Shown here piece after piece: positions 7,006-15,154 of a stretch of DNA of 34,291 nucleotides (position 1 is the first letter of the stretch; the number at the start of each line of letters is the position of its first letter). The DNA comes from Victivallis vadensis (GTDB taxonomy: Bacteria > Verrucomicrobiota > Lentisphaeria > Victivallales > GWF2-50-93). The stretch lies in assembly GCA_945883805.1 (NCBI GenBank), contig CAMCYE010000026.1, positions 1 to 34,291 on the forward strand, given 5' to 3'. The notes beneath the pieces were generated by a model. The model was not told where the DNA came from. It searched no databases and saw nothing but the letters and a program-made list of their open reading frames with translations. The position numbers and the translations under genes were made by a program.

Positions 7006-8091
7006 TTGACAAATCAAACTGAAATAAGTTATGGGACGTTTGAGGCGTCTCAACGGAGAAGCAATGAACTTGAAAAGGATCTGCAAAAGAACCCGAAAAA
7101 TCATATTCTCCTAACAGGAGATCGTCCGACAGGCAGTCTGCACGTCGGGCATCTGTTCGGCTCAGTCAAGAACCGGGTGCGCCTACAGCAGTTAGGAGTG
7201 GAAACATTTGTTGTCATTGCCGACTATCAGGTACTCACAGACCGTGACACGTTCGACTCCATCTCACAGAATGTAGCCGAACTGACTCTTGACTATCTCG
7301 CGTGCGGACTTGACCCGGAAAGCGGACTGACACATATTTTCCCGCACAGCCATGTCCCGGAGCTGAACCAGTTGCTGATACCGTTTCTCACACTTGTCAC
7401 AAATGCGGAACTCGACCGTAACCCTACCGTCAAAGAGGAGATTATCGCCTCAGGACAGAAAAAGATAAATGCCGGAATGTATACATATCCGGTGCATCAG
7501 GCGGCCGACATTCTTTTCTGTAAAACTACAGTTGTACCGGTGGGAAAAGATCAGCTTCCCCATATAGAACTTACAAGGACAATAGCCCGTAGGTTCAATC
7601 AGCATTACGCTTCTGGAAAAGCCATATTCCGTGAGCCGGAGGCCCTGTTGAGCGAAGCCCCTGTGATACTCGGGCTTGACGGCATCCAGAAAATGAGCAA
7701 GAGCCGCAACAATACCATTATGCTAAAGGCCACTTCCGACGAGACCTCCAGTCTGATTAAAAAAGCGAAAACCGATTCGGAACGCATGATAACCTATGAT
7801 CCTTCATCGCGCCCGGAAGTAAGCAATCTGCTGCTGCTGGCATCCCTGGCGAGCAATGAGCCTCCTGAAAAAATTGCGGAATCGATAGGCGACGGCGGAA
7901 GCGGAAAGCTGAAACAAATCGTGACGGAACGCATCAATGATTATCTGATGCCGATCCGAAAACGGAGGAATGAGCTTGCCTCAAACATGGATTATGTCAA
8001 ATCCGTACTGAGGAAAGGGATAAGCCACGCCAGAAGTACCGCGGAAAAAACCCTTTCAGAAGTCCGTTCCGCCATGAACATGGAAATATGA
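7006..8091 (+). CDS. trpS: Tryptophanyl-tRNA synthetase
   Basis: Charges tRNA-Trp with tryptophan using ATP; class I synthetase. The HIGH-type motif is HVGH at 46-49 (TGSLHVGHLFGS), and the KMSKS loop is exactly KMSKS at 229-233. The body contains the expected DYQVLTDRD, NAELDRNPTVKEE, GMYTYPVHQAADIL and VPVGKDQLPHIELTR segments. At 361 aa it is slightly longer than the common 330-aa form because of about 30 extra N-terminal residues. The start is a TTG with AAAGGA (6992-6997) ahead; no in-frame ATG lies before the HIGH motif, so TTG is well supported. The stop is followed after one base by the methyltransferase gene, suggesting one transcript. Confidence 0.96.
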   Translation: MTNQTEISYGTFEASQRRSNELEKDLQKNPKNHILLTGDRPTGSLHVGHLFGSVKNRVRLQQLGVETFVVIADYQVLTDRDTFDSISQNVAELTLDYLACGLDPESGLTHIFPHSHVPELNQLLIPFLTLVTNAELDRNPTVKEEIIASGQKKINAGMYTYPVHQAADILFCKTTVVPVGKDQLPHIELTRTIARRFNQHYASGKAIFREPEALLSEAPVILGLDGIQKMSKSRNNTIMLKATSDETSSLIKKAKTDSERMITYDPSSRPEVSNLLLLASLASNEPPEKIAESIGDGGSGKLKQIVTERINDYLMPIRKRRNELASNMDYVKSVLRKGISHARSTAEKTLSEVRSAMNMEI

Positions 8092-8092
8092 T

Positions 8093-9349
8093 ATGGCAGA
8101 AATAGACCAATTCTTTACGCTTTTAAGAGAATATCTTGAAAAGAATTCTATTATCAAACTAATCCTCGGCAAGTACCGGGGAAGTGAAGACGGCCTGAAA
8201 AACATCGAAATCAAATCAGTATCAATCAAAAGTCAGGATTCCCTGTCTTTTGTTTATCAGTACAAAACGAAAGACATCACGAAGAATTTTCCGGCAGGAG
8301 AAGGAATTGAGGCCATTCGCGGACTGCTTGGAGGGGACTTCAAAAGCGCCCACCTATTTTCATTGACTGAGGATATTCAAATAGAATTCAGCAAAAGGGG
8401 CAAATGCATGTTGAGCCGTAGCAAGGCGACATGCGGCAATACCCCCGATAAAAAACACAACCGCGAAAAGCACCGGACGATAGACCAGAACAGACCCTTT
8501 CTTACCACTCTGGGAATCACCAATGATGAGCACCAAGTTATTCCGTCCATGTCGAAAAAATGGAAGCAGATCAACGTATTCCTTGAGATTTTCCAGCAGG
8601 CCCTTCTTTCATCCCAACTTTCCAAAACTCAAAATATCAACGTGGTCGATTTCGGATCCGGAAAAGGATATTTGACATTTGCCGTATACGATTTTCTGCG
8701 AAATTCGCAGGGAATGGACGCCCAGGTGACCGGTATTGAACTCCGGGAGGATCTGGTGCGGTTTTGCTCAAATGTCGCGGTAAAACTTGAGATGGACAAT
8801 CTGCACTTTTGTCAGGGGGATATAAAAAGCTATACTCCGGCAAAGATACAGGTCATGATTGCATTGCACGCCTGCGACACCGCCACCGATCTGGCAATTT
8901 TCACAGGTATCAGTTCTGGTGCGGAAATCATAATGTGCTCACCGTGCTGCCACAAGGAACTCAGACAGCAGATTATTGTTCCTCCGGTACTCAAACCGAT
9001 GCTGCGTTTCGGAGTTCATCTTGGACAGGAAGCCGAAATGCTGACCGACAGCCTGAGGGCTCTTCTTCTGGAGGCGGCAGGCTATGAAACAAAGGTTTTC
9101 GAGTTCATTTCGCTTGAACACACCGACAAAAACAAGATGATTCTTGCAGTTAAGGGGGAAAGATCCCCAGATAAAAAAGCGAAAACACTGTCACAGATAA
9201 ATGCAATAAAGGATTTCTACGGTATAAAGGAAATACAGCTGGAAGCACTGTTGAAAACTACGGTAGAGGCTCCATTCCTTCCGACAGAACTTTCATGTAG
9301 CGATCATAGCAAAAAAGACGATTTCTCTTTCTCCCAGTCAACTCTTTGA
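8093..9349 (+). CDS. SAM-dependent methyltransferase, Methyltransf_32-like
   Basis: A 418-aa protein with a helical N-terminal half and a class I methyltransferase domain. The SAM-binding loop is VVDFGSGKGYLTF (184-196), followed by GIELREDLV and the unusual pair ALHACDTATDLAI and CSPCCHKEL, features of the PF13679 family (related to eukaryotic METTL25). Members are thought to methylate RNA or protein, but the target is not known here. Position directly behind trpS (1 nt) hints at a translation-linked role. The last 30 or so residues (from about KTTVEAPF) are read across the opposite strand of the Fic gene's 3' end, overlapping it by 92 nt, so this tail is probably not ancestral. Confidence 0.8.
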   Translation: MAEIDQFFTLLREYLEKNSIIKLILGKYRGSEDGLKNIEIKSVSIKSQDSLSFVYQYKTKDITKNFPAGEGIEAIRGLLGGDFKSAHLFSLTEDIQIEFSKRGKCMLSRSKATCGNTPDKKHNREKHRTIDQNRPFLTTLGITNDEHQVIPSMSKKWKQINVFLEIFQQALLSSQLSKTQNINVVDFGSGKGYLTFAVYDFLRNSQGMDAQVTGIELREDLVRFCSNVAVKLEMDNLHFCQGDIKSYTPAKIQVMIALHACDTATDLAIFTGISSGAEIIMCSPCCHKELRQQIIVPPVLKPMLRFGVHLGQEAEMLTDSLRALLLEAAGYETKVFEFISLEHTDKNKMILAVKGERSPDKKAKTLSQINAIKDFYGIKEIQLEALLKTTVEAPFLPTELSCSDHSKKDDFSFSQSTL

Positions 9350-10424
9350 CCAGCCCAAGTTTCGTCATGCCCTTGAGCGCTTTCGATACGGAGCTTTCAA
9401 CGATGCCGGTTTCCCTGCTTGTTCCGGCGACGGTAACGACCGGAGTCCTAGCAAGAACATCTAGTATGCGCAATGCGGAACCGCTCAGACGTTTCAAGCT
9501 TTTAATCCGGACACGGTCTTCCTCGACAATAGTTATCAGCCTATTAGCGGTGGAAATTCCCTGTCTGCCCGTCTCGCGTACAGCTTCGGTGAAAAAAGCA
9601 ATCCAAGCCTCCCAGTCCCCTTCCTTACGCACCTGCTGTAGAAGATCGTAGTAGTCTTGACGGTGCTGCTTGAAATAGAGGCTCAGATAAAGCAGGGGCT
9701 CGGTTAAAACCTTCTCGTGACAAAACAGCAAAGTGATGAGCAGACGTCCAAGACGGCCATTGCCATCGAGGAACGGATGGATTGTCTCGAATTGCACATG
9801 GGCAAGAGCCGCCTTGAGAAGAGTGGGCGTACGCTCCGGATCGTCGTTTAGAAATTTTTCGAATGAACTCAGGCATTCTGCCATCCGTTCCGGAGGCGGC
9901 GGAACAAAACGTGCATTGCCGGGACGCGTACCTCCGATCCAGTTTTGACTTGTGCGGAATTCACCTGGTTTCTTATCCGCTCCACGTCCTTTCGACAATA
10001 ATTTCTCGTGAATTTCGCAAATAAGCCGATTGCAGAGAGGAAATCCTTCCTGCAACCTTTTCAGACCATATTCCATTGCAGCAACATAGTTTGACACTTC
10101 TCTGACATCATCCAAAGGAACGCCGGGAGCACCATCCATTTCAAAAAGCAAAAGGTCGTAAAGCGATGATTGAGTGCCTTCTATCTGAGATGAAAGAACG
10201 GCTTCTTTTCGAATGTACATATAAAGGAAAAGAGACGTATCCGGTAAGATTGATGCAATTCCATCCAAGCGCCCCAACGCCATGTGCGCTTGGTCAATGG
10301 CATCCTGCAAGGATGGTCGAATATTCAAAGGGGGATTAGGCGGCAACGCATTAGGCGAAAATGCCTTGACTACTTCGCCAACCGTGGAGATAGTCACATA
10401 TTCGCCTGTATGTTCACGTTTCAT
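9258..10424 (-). CDS. Fic family protein with class II inhibitory motif and C-terminal winged helix
   Basis: Fic proteins transfer AMP (or other phosphate-containing groups) to target proteins. The 388-aa product has an N-terminal Fic_N region carrying the self-inhibitory S78-x3-E82-G83 motif (SSQIEG), the catalytic loop HPFLDGNGRLGR at 216-227 that matches HxFx(D/E)GNGRxxR fully, and a C-terminal winged-helix segment (SGSALRILDVLARTP ... ESSVSKALKGM) ending GRKRNRLFCYDRYMKVLSEGMEPLP as in full-length relatives. It is therefore intact. There is no separate antitoxin gene, consistent with internal inhibition. ATG 10424 lacks a clear ribosome-binding site. By eye the gene is a little richer in G+C than its neighbours, and its 3' end invades the methyltransferase gene, both hinting at acquisition. 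Confidence 0.93.
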   Translation of the reverse strand: MKREHTGEYVTISTVGEVVKAFSPNALPPNPPLNIRPSLQDAIDQAHMALGRLDGIASILPDTSLFLYMYIRKEAVLSSQIEGTQSSLYDLLLFEMDGAPGVPLDDVREVSNYVAAMEYGLKRLQEGFPLCNRLICEIHEKLLSKGRGADKKPGEFRTSQNWIGGTRPGNARFVPPPPERMAECLSSFEKFLNDDPERTPTLLKAALAHVQFETIHPFLDGNGRLGRLLITLLFCHEKVLTEPLLYLSLYFKQHRQDYYDLLQQVRKEGDWEAWIAFFTEAVRETGRQGISTANRLITIVEEDRVRIKSLKRLSGSALRILDVLARTPVVTVAGTSRETGIVESSVSKALKGMTKLGLVKELTGRKRNRLFCYDRYMKVLSEGMEPLP

Positions 10425-10436
10425 AGTCTTATTTTG

Positions 10437-10548
10437 CTTTTCGATATAAGATTTTTCTTGTTTTGCGATAAAGACTTAACGCAATTTACAGTAACATATA
10501 AAAAGAATGTGTCAAATTCCGTTCTTGACAATTGCCTATATCGAATAA
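10437..10548. promoter_or_regulatory. Fic upstream region with a 9-bp inverted repeat
   Basis: TTCGATATA at 10440-10448 and its inverted copy TATATCGAA at 10537-10545 flank an AT-rich stretch upstream of fic. On the minus strand TTGACA (about 10515-10510) is followed 16-17 nt on by a weak -10 (TACTGT), a possible fic promoter between the two half sites. A role as operator for the Fic winged helix is speculation. Confidence 0.35.
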
Positions 10549-10574
10549 TGAAAAAATGAAAATCAAAAATCCGG

Positions 10575-11726
10575 CTATTTTTTCATCAATTCCTTGAACT
10601 GCTTAAAGAGATAGAGGGGGTCGTGCGGACCTGGAGAGGCTTCCGGATGATACTGGACGGCAAACATCGGCTCTTTTTTGTGTCTGATGCCTTCAACCGT
10701 CTGGTCATTCAGGTTTATATGTGTCACTTCAACAGTTGAAGGGAAGGAATCTTCCTTTATGGCATAATTGTGGTTCTGGGATGTGATTTCAACGCTTCCG
10801 GTTTCAAGGCGTTTCACGGGATGATTGCAGCCGTGATGGCCGAATTTCAGTCTGAATCTTTCGCCTCCGCAGGCTATCCCAAGTATTTGATGGCCAAGAC
10901 ATATCCCCATTATCGGCACTTTTCCCAGGAGCTTCCTTGATGCTTCAATCGCGTATGACACGGCGGCAGGATCGGCCGGCCCGTTTGAGAGGAAAACACC
11001 ATCCGGCTTTTTCGCAAGGACTTCTTCGGCTGTCGTTTTCGCCGGAACCACTGTGACGTCCATTCCGCTAAGCCTCATGGAGCGGAGGATGTTCCATTTG
11101 ATTCCGAAGTCATAGGCGACGACTTTTAATTCGATCTGGGGAAGTTCCGAGCATATCCCCCATGATTTTGTGAGTTCTCCATCTTTATCCCACTGATACG
11201 GCTTGTCGCATGAAACTTTGGATGCATAATCCTTATTGTCAAGACCTTCCCAGGCTTTCGCTTTTTCAATGGCTTTTTCCGGTGAAAGTTTTCCGCTGCA
11301 GCACATATACGCCTTCATGGTGCCGGAAGCTCTAAGCTTGGAAGTTATCGCCCTTGTGTCAACGCCTGCTATTCCGGGAACCTTCTGTCTGATCAATGCT
11401 TCGGTAAGCGATTCTTTCGAGCGCCAGTTGCTAACTTCGTTTAGGTCATGGATGATGAATCCGTTTGCAAAAAACTTTCTGGACTCCATGTCCTCGTCAT
11501 TTATTCCAGTATTCCCTATTTCAGGATATGTCATAGTCACAAACTGACCCGCATAGGAAGGGTCACTGAGAATTTCCTGGTATCCTGTCATTCCAGTATT
11601 GAAAACAACTTCTCCTTCCCTGTCAATCTCGGCGCCAATAGAATATCCGCGCAGTACAGTTCCGTCCTCAAATGCAAGCAGGGCGATTTTATCCCGTTTG
11701 GCTTTCCAGTTATATGAATTTTCCAT
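10575..11726 (-). CDS. carA: Carbamoyl-phosphate synthase small (glutaminase) subunit
   Basis: Releases ammonia from glutamine and channels it to the large subunit CarB, feeding pyrimidine and arginine synthesis. The N-terminal CPSase_sm_chain domain ([14 protein letters not shown] ... [19 protein letters not shown]) occupies residues 12-150; a class I glutamine amidotransferase follows, with nucleophile C276 (GICLGHQ) and H360/E362 ([11 protein letters not shown]). Length 383 aa is normal. The protein starts about ten residues before the usual N-terminus; AGGTG 7 nt before ATG 11726 supports that start. carB is not in the window, so the two subunits are not adjacent here. fic lies downstream on the same strand after 150 nt. 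Confidence 0.97.
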   Translation of the reverse strand: MENSYNWKAKRDKIALLAFEDGTVLRGYSIGAEIDREGEVVFNTGMTGYQEILSDPSYAGQFVTMTYPEIGNTGINDEDMESRKFFANGFIIHDLNEVSNWRSKESLTEALIRQKVPGIAGVDTRAITSKLRASGTMKAYMCCSGKLSPEKAIEKAKAWEGLDNKDYASKVSCDKPYQWDKDGELTKSWGICSELPQIELKVVAYDFGIKWNILRSMRLSGMDVTVVPAKTTAEEVLAKKPDGVFLSNGPADPAAVSYAIEASRKLLGKVPIMGICLGHQILGIACGGERFRLKFGHHGCNHPVKRLETGSVEITSQNHNYAIKEDSFPSTVEVTHINLNDQTVEGIRHKKEPMFAVQYHPEASPGPHDPLYLFKQFKELMKK

Positions 11727-12063
11727 AAAGAAACACCTGATTAAAAATTTTATGCGGTAAAATTTTCTACTATAACTTTTATTGGTAAAACCGCAATCCT
11801 TGAATGCGTTTTTATAAGGAAATCAGGGAAATGCGTCAGTTTTTTAAAATTAAGGAACAGCCTAAGGCTGGATTCCAAATTTTGGAGTTCACGCTTCAGC
11901 GTGTCTTCCCTATAAATCTCAACTTCGAAAAAACTGACGCATTACGCACCGAACGCGTATTTTCAGAGTAACCCTTGAATTTAAGCCGGATTACCATTAT
12001 CTTTTCAGGCTGATTTTGATTTTCCCAATGAACATTCAAAAATACACATAATACATATTATTT
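11727..12063. other. Divergent intergenic region carA/alaS
   Basis: 337 bp without a gene. Its centre is the palindromic element at 11830-11943. The remainder is AT-rich and should hold the divergent promoters. Ahead of alaS no Shine-Dalgarno is visible (the last 15 bases are all A/T except one C), with CATAAT at 12047-12052 as the only -10-like hexamer. Confidence 0.5.
11830..11943. repeat. 114-bp MITE-like element with perfect 16-bp terminal inverted repeats
   Basis: AATGCGTCAGTTTTTT (11830-11845) and AAAAAACTGACGCATT (11928-11943) are perfect inverted copies. Between them lie two smaller palindromes, CAGCCTAAGGCTG (11858-11870) and CACGCTTCAGCGTG (11890-11903), joined by a TTCCAAATTTTGGA inverted segment. 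The whole could fold as a three-way cruciform. No open reading frame and no clear target-site duplication are seen. Confidence 0.8.
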
Positions 12064-13836
12064 ATGACAGCGAAAGAACTAAGGAAAAAATACACGGACT
12101 TTTTCATGTCCAAGGGGCATGCGGTTATTGGAAGCGCCCCTCTTGTGCCTGAAAACGATCCGACAGTGCTTTTCACGACTGCCGGGATGCATCCTCTAGT
12201 TCCTTTTCTGCTTGGTCAGAAACATCCTCAGGGCAAACGACTTGTGAATTGCCAGAAGTGCATCCGCACTGGCGACATAGATGAAGTCGGGGATCCCGTA
12301 CACCTTACATTTTTTGAAATGCTCGGGAACTGGTCGCTGGGAGATTATTTTAAAAAGGACGCGATTGAATTCAGTTTTGAGTTCCTTTCAAGCCCGAAAT
12401 GGCTTGGGCTCCCGTTGGAAAAGCTTGCCGTAACCGTATTTGAAGGCGATTCTGACGCGCCCTTTGATGAAGAAGCCTACAATCTCTGGCTCAAACTTGG
12501 AATTAATCCGGACAAAATAGCCAAAAGACCGAAAAAAGACAATTGGTGGGGGCCGGCCGGCCAGACAGGTCCATGCGGGCCCGACACTGAAATGTTTTTC
12601 TGGACTGGAAACGAAAATGTTCCTGCCATTTTTACTCCTGATGACAGAAAATGGGTTGAAATCTGGAACGACGTCTTTATGCAGTATAATAAAAACGCAG
12701 ACAGCGTCTATGAACCTCTGACTCAGACAAATGTTGATACCGGAATGGGAGTTGAAAGGGTTACCGCGATTCTCCAGGGAAAATCAAGCTGTTATGAAAC
12801 TGAACTTTTCGCTCCTCTTTTCGAAAAAATAAACGAACTTAAGAAAATCACACCAACGGATTCGTCAAGGTCTGAAAGGATCATAGCCGATCATATCCGC
12901 GCCGCCACATTCATAATGGCCGACGGGGTAATTCCTGGAAATGTCGACCAGTCTTACGTCCTGCGCAGGCTCATCCGCCGCGCCGTCCGCGAAGGGAGAA
13001 AGCTCGGAATCGAATCCGGGTTCACCCATCTGATATCGGAGGAAGTCATCGGACATTATTCTGACGTTTATCCGGAACTGGCAAAAAAGAGGGATGCGAT
13101 TCTTGAAGCCCTTAACAATGAAGAATCGCAGTTTGAAAAGACCTTGGAAAAGGGAACAAGGGAATTTGAAAAATTAATAGCAAGAGTACCGGCCCATGTC
13201 ACAACAAAAATCATAAGCGGCAAGAACGCCTTCTATCTTTATGAGACATATGGATTTCCGCTTGAGCTGACGGAGGAGATGGCAAAGGAACAAGGATTTG
13301 CGGTCGACAATGATGGTTTCGGAAAATCATACCAGAAGCACCAGGAACTTTCAAGGCTGGGCGCCGAACAGAAATTCAAGGGGGGGCTTGCAGACAACTC
13401 TGAAATGACCACCAACCTCCATACTGCCACACATCTTCTGCACCAGGCGTTAAGAAAGGTACTTGGAGACCATGTGGCACAGAAAGGTTCGAATATTACC
13501 GGAGAACGGCTGCGTTTTGATTTCTCGCATACCGATAAAATGACTCCCGAACAGATTTCCAAGGTTGAAGATATTGTTAATGAAATGATTTCTGGAAACC
13601 TTGAAGTGAAATGTGCGGAAATGACAGTGGAAGAGGCGAAAGATGGAGGAGCCATAGGTCTTTTCGCTGAGCGTTACGGTGAAAGGGTCAAAGTTTACAG
13701 CATAGGAGATTTCAGCAGGGAAATCTGTGGCGGTCCGCATGCCGACAACACATTGAAACTTGGAAAATTCAAAATTCTCAAAGAGGAAAGTTCAAGCCAA
13801 GGAGTGCGTCGAATAAAAGCGATACTCACGGTGTAA
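12064..13836 (+). CDS. alaS: Alanyl-tRNA synthetase, short form without C-Ala domain
   Basis: Charges tRNA-Ala and clears mischarged Ser/Gly. The class II catalytic core starts at the N-terminus (FFMSKGHAVIGSAPLVPENDPT, TAGMHPLVPFL, FFEMLGNWSLGDYFKK, GPAGQTGPCGPDTEMFFW) and the editing domain supplies H453-x3-H457 (HTATHLLH) and C555-x3-H559 (CGGPH, where CGGTH is common). The chain stops at residue 590 just after GVRRIKAIL, so the DHHA1/C-Ala domain that ends most bacterial enzymes of about 870 aa is absent. Spirochaete AlaRS enzymes of about 590 aa show that such short forms can work. No frameshift is needed to explain the stop: a new gene starts 5 nt later. Start ATG 12064 matches the family N-terminus though no ribosome-binding site is visible. 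Confidence 0.95.
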   Translation: MTAKELRKKYTDFFMSKGHAVIGSAPLVPENDPTVLFTTAGMHPLVPFLLGQKHPQGKRLVNCQKCIRTGDIDEVGDPVHLTFFEMLGNWSLGDYFKKDAIEFSFEFLSSPKWLGLPLEKLAVTVFEGDSDAPFDEEAYNLWLKLGINPDKIAKRPKKDNWWGPAGQTGPCGPDTEMFFWTGNENVPAIFTPDDRKWVEIWNDVFMQYNKNADSVYEPLTQTNVDTGMGVERVTAILQGKSSCYETELFAPLFEKINELKKITPTDSSRSERIIADHIRAATFIMADGVIPGNVDQSYVLRRLIRRAVREGRKLGIESGFTHLISEEVIGHYSDVYPELAKKRDAILEALNNEESQFEKTLEKGTREFEKLIARVPAHVTTKIISGKNAFYLYETYGFPLELTEEMAKEQGFAVDNDGFGKSYQKHQELSRLGAEQKFKGGLADNSEMTTNLHTATHLLHQALRKVLGDHVAQKGSNITGERLRFDFSHTDKMTPEQISKVEDIVNEMISGNLEVKCAEMTVEEAKDGGAIGLFAERYGERVKVYSIGDFSREICGGPHADNTLKLGKFKILKEESSSQGVRRIKAILTV

Positions 13837-13841
13837 AACAT

Positions 13842-14354
13842 ATGAAACCAACAAAAGTACTCATATCTCGGGATAACGGGGAATACCGCATAAAAGTGGA
13901 AGGACGGGCCAATTTCGAGTGTAGCCCCCCGCTCAGGAATTTTGCGCACAGTATCGAATGCCAGGATTGCAGGGGGATTTCCATCGATCTTTCGGAATGT
14001 GTCGGCATGGACAGCACTTTTATGGGGATTTTAGCAATGATGGGGCTGAAAACAAAAAAATGCGGCCATACGGTCGACATTGTAAATGCCGATGCGAATA
14101 TGAAAAATCTCCTTAACGGACTCGGTCTCCAGAAGATTTTCAATTATGTCGAAATGTCTGAAATCGAAGCGACCCAGAAATGGGAAGACGCAGGAAAAAC
14201 CACAGGAAAAACTGAGAAGGCCGAAACAGTGCTGGAAGCCCATGAAACCCTGATGAAGGTTGACAAGGGAAATATTCCGAAATTTAAAACCGTAGTTGAT
14301 TTCGTCAGGAAAGACCTCGGAAAAGAAGAGAATCCAGAATCCAAAGTGACTTAA
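13842..14354 (+). CDS. STAS-domain protein (anti-sigma factor antagonist type)
   Basis: Residues 1-110 form a STAS domain: strand VLISRDNGEYRIKVEGRANF, then ISIDLSECVGMDSTFMGILAMM, in which S58 of the DST motif is where SpoIIAA-type antagonists are phosphorylated. A charged, helix-prone tail (residues 115-170, rich in E, K and T) follows and has no recognised domain. STAS proteins of this sort bind anti-sigma kinases or join larger signalling complexes. No kinase, phosphatase or sigma factor is adjacent, so the pathway is unknown. It starts 5 nt after alaS and shares its terminator, so the two are probably one transcript. Confidence 0.8.
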   Translation: MKPTKVLISRDNGEYRIKVEGRANFECSPPLRNFAHSIECQDCRGISIDLSECVGMDSTFMGILAMMGLKTKKCGHTVDIVNADANMKNLLNGLGLQKIFNYVEMSEIEATQKWEDAGKTTGKTEKAETVLEAHETLMKVDKGNIPKFKTVVDFVRKDLGKEENPESKVT

Positions 14355-14385
14355 AAAAATCCGCTCCAGAAAGAGCGGATTTTTT
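14353..14385. terminator. Strong bidirectional rho-independent terminator
   Basis: A run of seven A, stem ATCCGCTC (14359-14366), loop CAGAAA, stem GAGCGGAT (14373-14380), then five T. It begins at the STAS stop codon and ends the alaS-STAS transcript; the A run lets it work on the other strand as well. Confidence 0.92.
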
Positions 14386-14793
14386 AATTGTGAATTACAA
14401 AGACACTAAAGCTGTGAACTCCAGCAAATTCTTTCAGTAGTCAGTCGCTAGTCTTCAGTCGTCCGCAAAACTGATCACTGATTACTTCTTCAAGATTCTC
14501 CCCGTTCGAAGTTGGATGTTTCCGCTGCGGCGGATTGAGTGTTCGACCTGTCCTGAGTTTATCGAAGGAAGTTCAAAGTTGGAACACCGGCATCTTTGTC
14601 AGCATTCTTAATTAAAAGAGCGTGGCACAGGCGTCTCGCCTGTTTTTATTCTTTCTTGAAGAACAGGCGAGACGCCTGTACCACATTATAACAGATGCCA
14701 CCAAGATGGTGGCGTTCCAAAAGAATTGCAACCCTTCTTGCCCCTTCGGTCCTGTCCCATCGGATGACTGGGGTGGCCTCCTAATTTATCAGC
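14386..14793. other. Intergenic region packed with repeat fragments
   Basis: About 410 bp without a convincing gene. It holds TCCTGAGTTTATCGAAGGA (14551-14569), a phrase common in bacterial intergenic repeats, fragments such as CTGATCACTGATTACT, and the nested palindrome at 14622-14684. A 72-codon frame over 14622-14840 is made from this repeat and is not called. Confidence 0.5.
14622..14684. repeat. Nested palindrome with 23-bp arms
   Basis: The arm at 14622-14644 (GTGGCACAGGCGTCTCGCCT then GTT) and its inverted copy 14662-14684 match at 22 of 23 positions with a 17-nt loop. Each arm is itself a palindrome (ACAGGCG, TCT, CGCCTGT), so the sequence can form either one long or two short hairpins. 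Confidence 0.85.
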
Positions 14794-15015
14794 TCAGTCT
14801 ACACGTTCGACTACGATGTCTTTGTCCACTTTTTCCCTGAGTACGCGCTGGATTCCGTCCTTGATTGTCATGGTGGCATGGGGACAACAGCCACAGGCAC
14901 CCTTCAAACGCAAATCTACGTTCTTACCTTCAATTTTAACGACCTCGAGGTCTCCGCCGTCGTTCTGCAAATGAACCCTGAGCTGTTCCAGCGTCTGTCT
15001 GATTTTCTGTTCCAT
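14794..15015 (-). CDS. NifU C-terminal-type Fe-S scaffold protein (Nfu-like)
   Basis: A stand-alone Nfu domain of 73 aa that assembles or carries a [4Fe-4S] cluster and passes it to target enzymes. The cluster ligands are C41 and C44 (GACGCCPHATMT); a third cysteine, C43, replaces the usual serine. The rest (HLQNDGGDLEVVKIEG at the front, TIKDGIQRVLREKV at the back) is typical. The frame is open from TTG 15027, but ATG 15015 is chosen because GGAG (15025-15022) lies 6 nt ahead. No isc or suf genes are nearby. Confidence 0.92.
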   Translation of the reverse strand: MEQKIRQTLEQLRVHLQNDGGDLEVVKIEGKNVDLRLKGACGCCPHATMTIKDGIQRVLREKVDKDIVVERVD

Positions 15016-15154
15016 TTCAATCTCCAATTATAATTTTAATTTATTTGCGATTCAGTACACTGGACATAACCTACATTTAAATGAGGCAATTGCAAAAATT
15101 CTCATTCATCTATGCATATTGAGTGGAAAACCTGCGTCTTTTGTCCTGTCCCAC

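Noticed and set aside
9258..10424. Fic toxin with a separate small antitoxin gene
   Set aside because: No small antitoxin-like gene is adjacent; the inhibitory S-x3-E-G motif is inside the Fic protein itself.
10525..10553. Plus-strand promoter with TTGACA at 10525
   Set aside because: The -10 at the right spacing is poor and it would only transcribe antisense to carA.
11830..11943. Target-site duplication around the MITE-like element
   Set aside because: Flanking bases on the two sides do not match, so mobility is inferred only from the terminal repeats.
14622..14840. 72-codon frame over the nested palindrome
   Set aside because: Most of it is repeat DNA and it runs into the NifU-like gene on the opposite strand.
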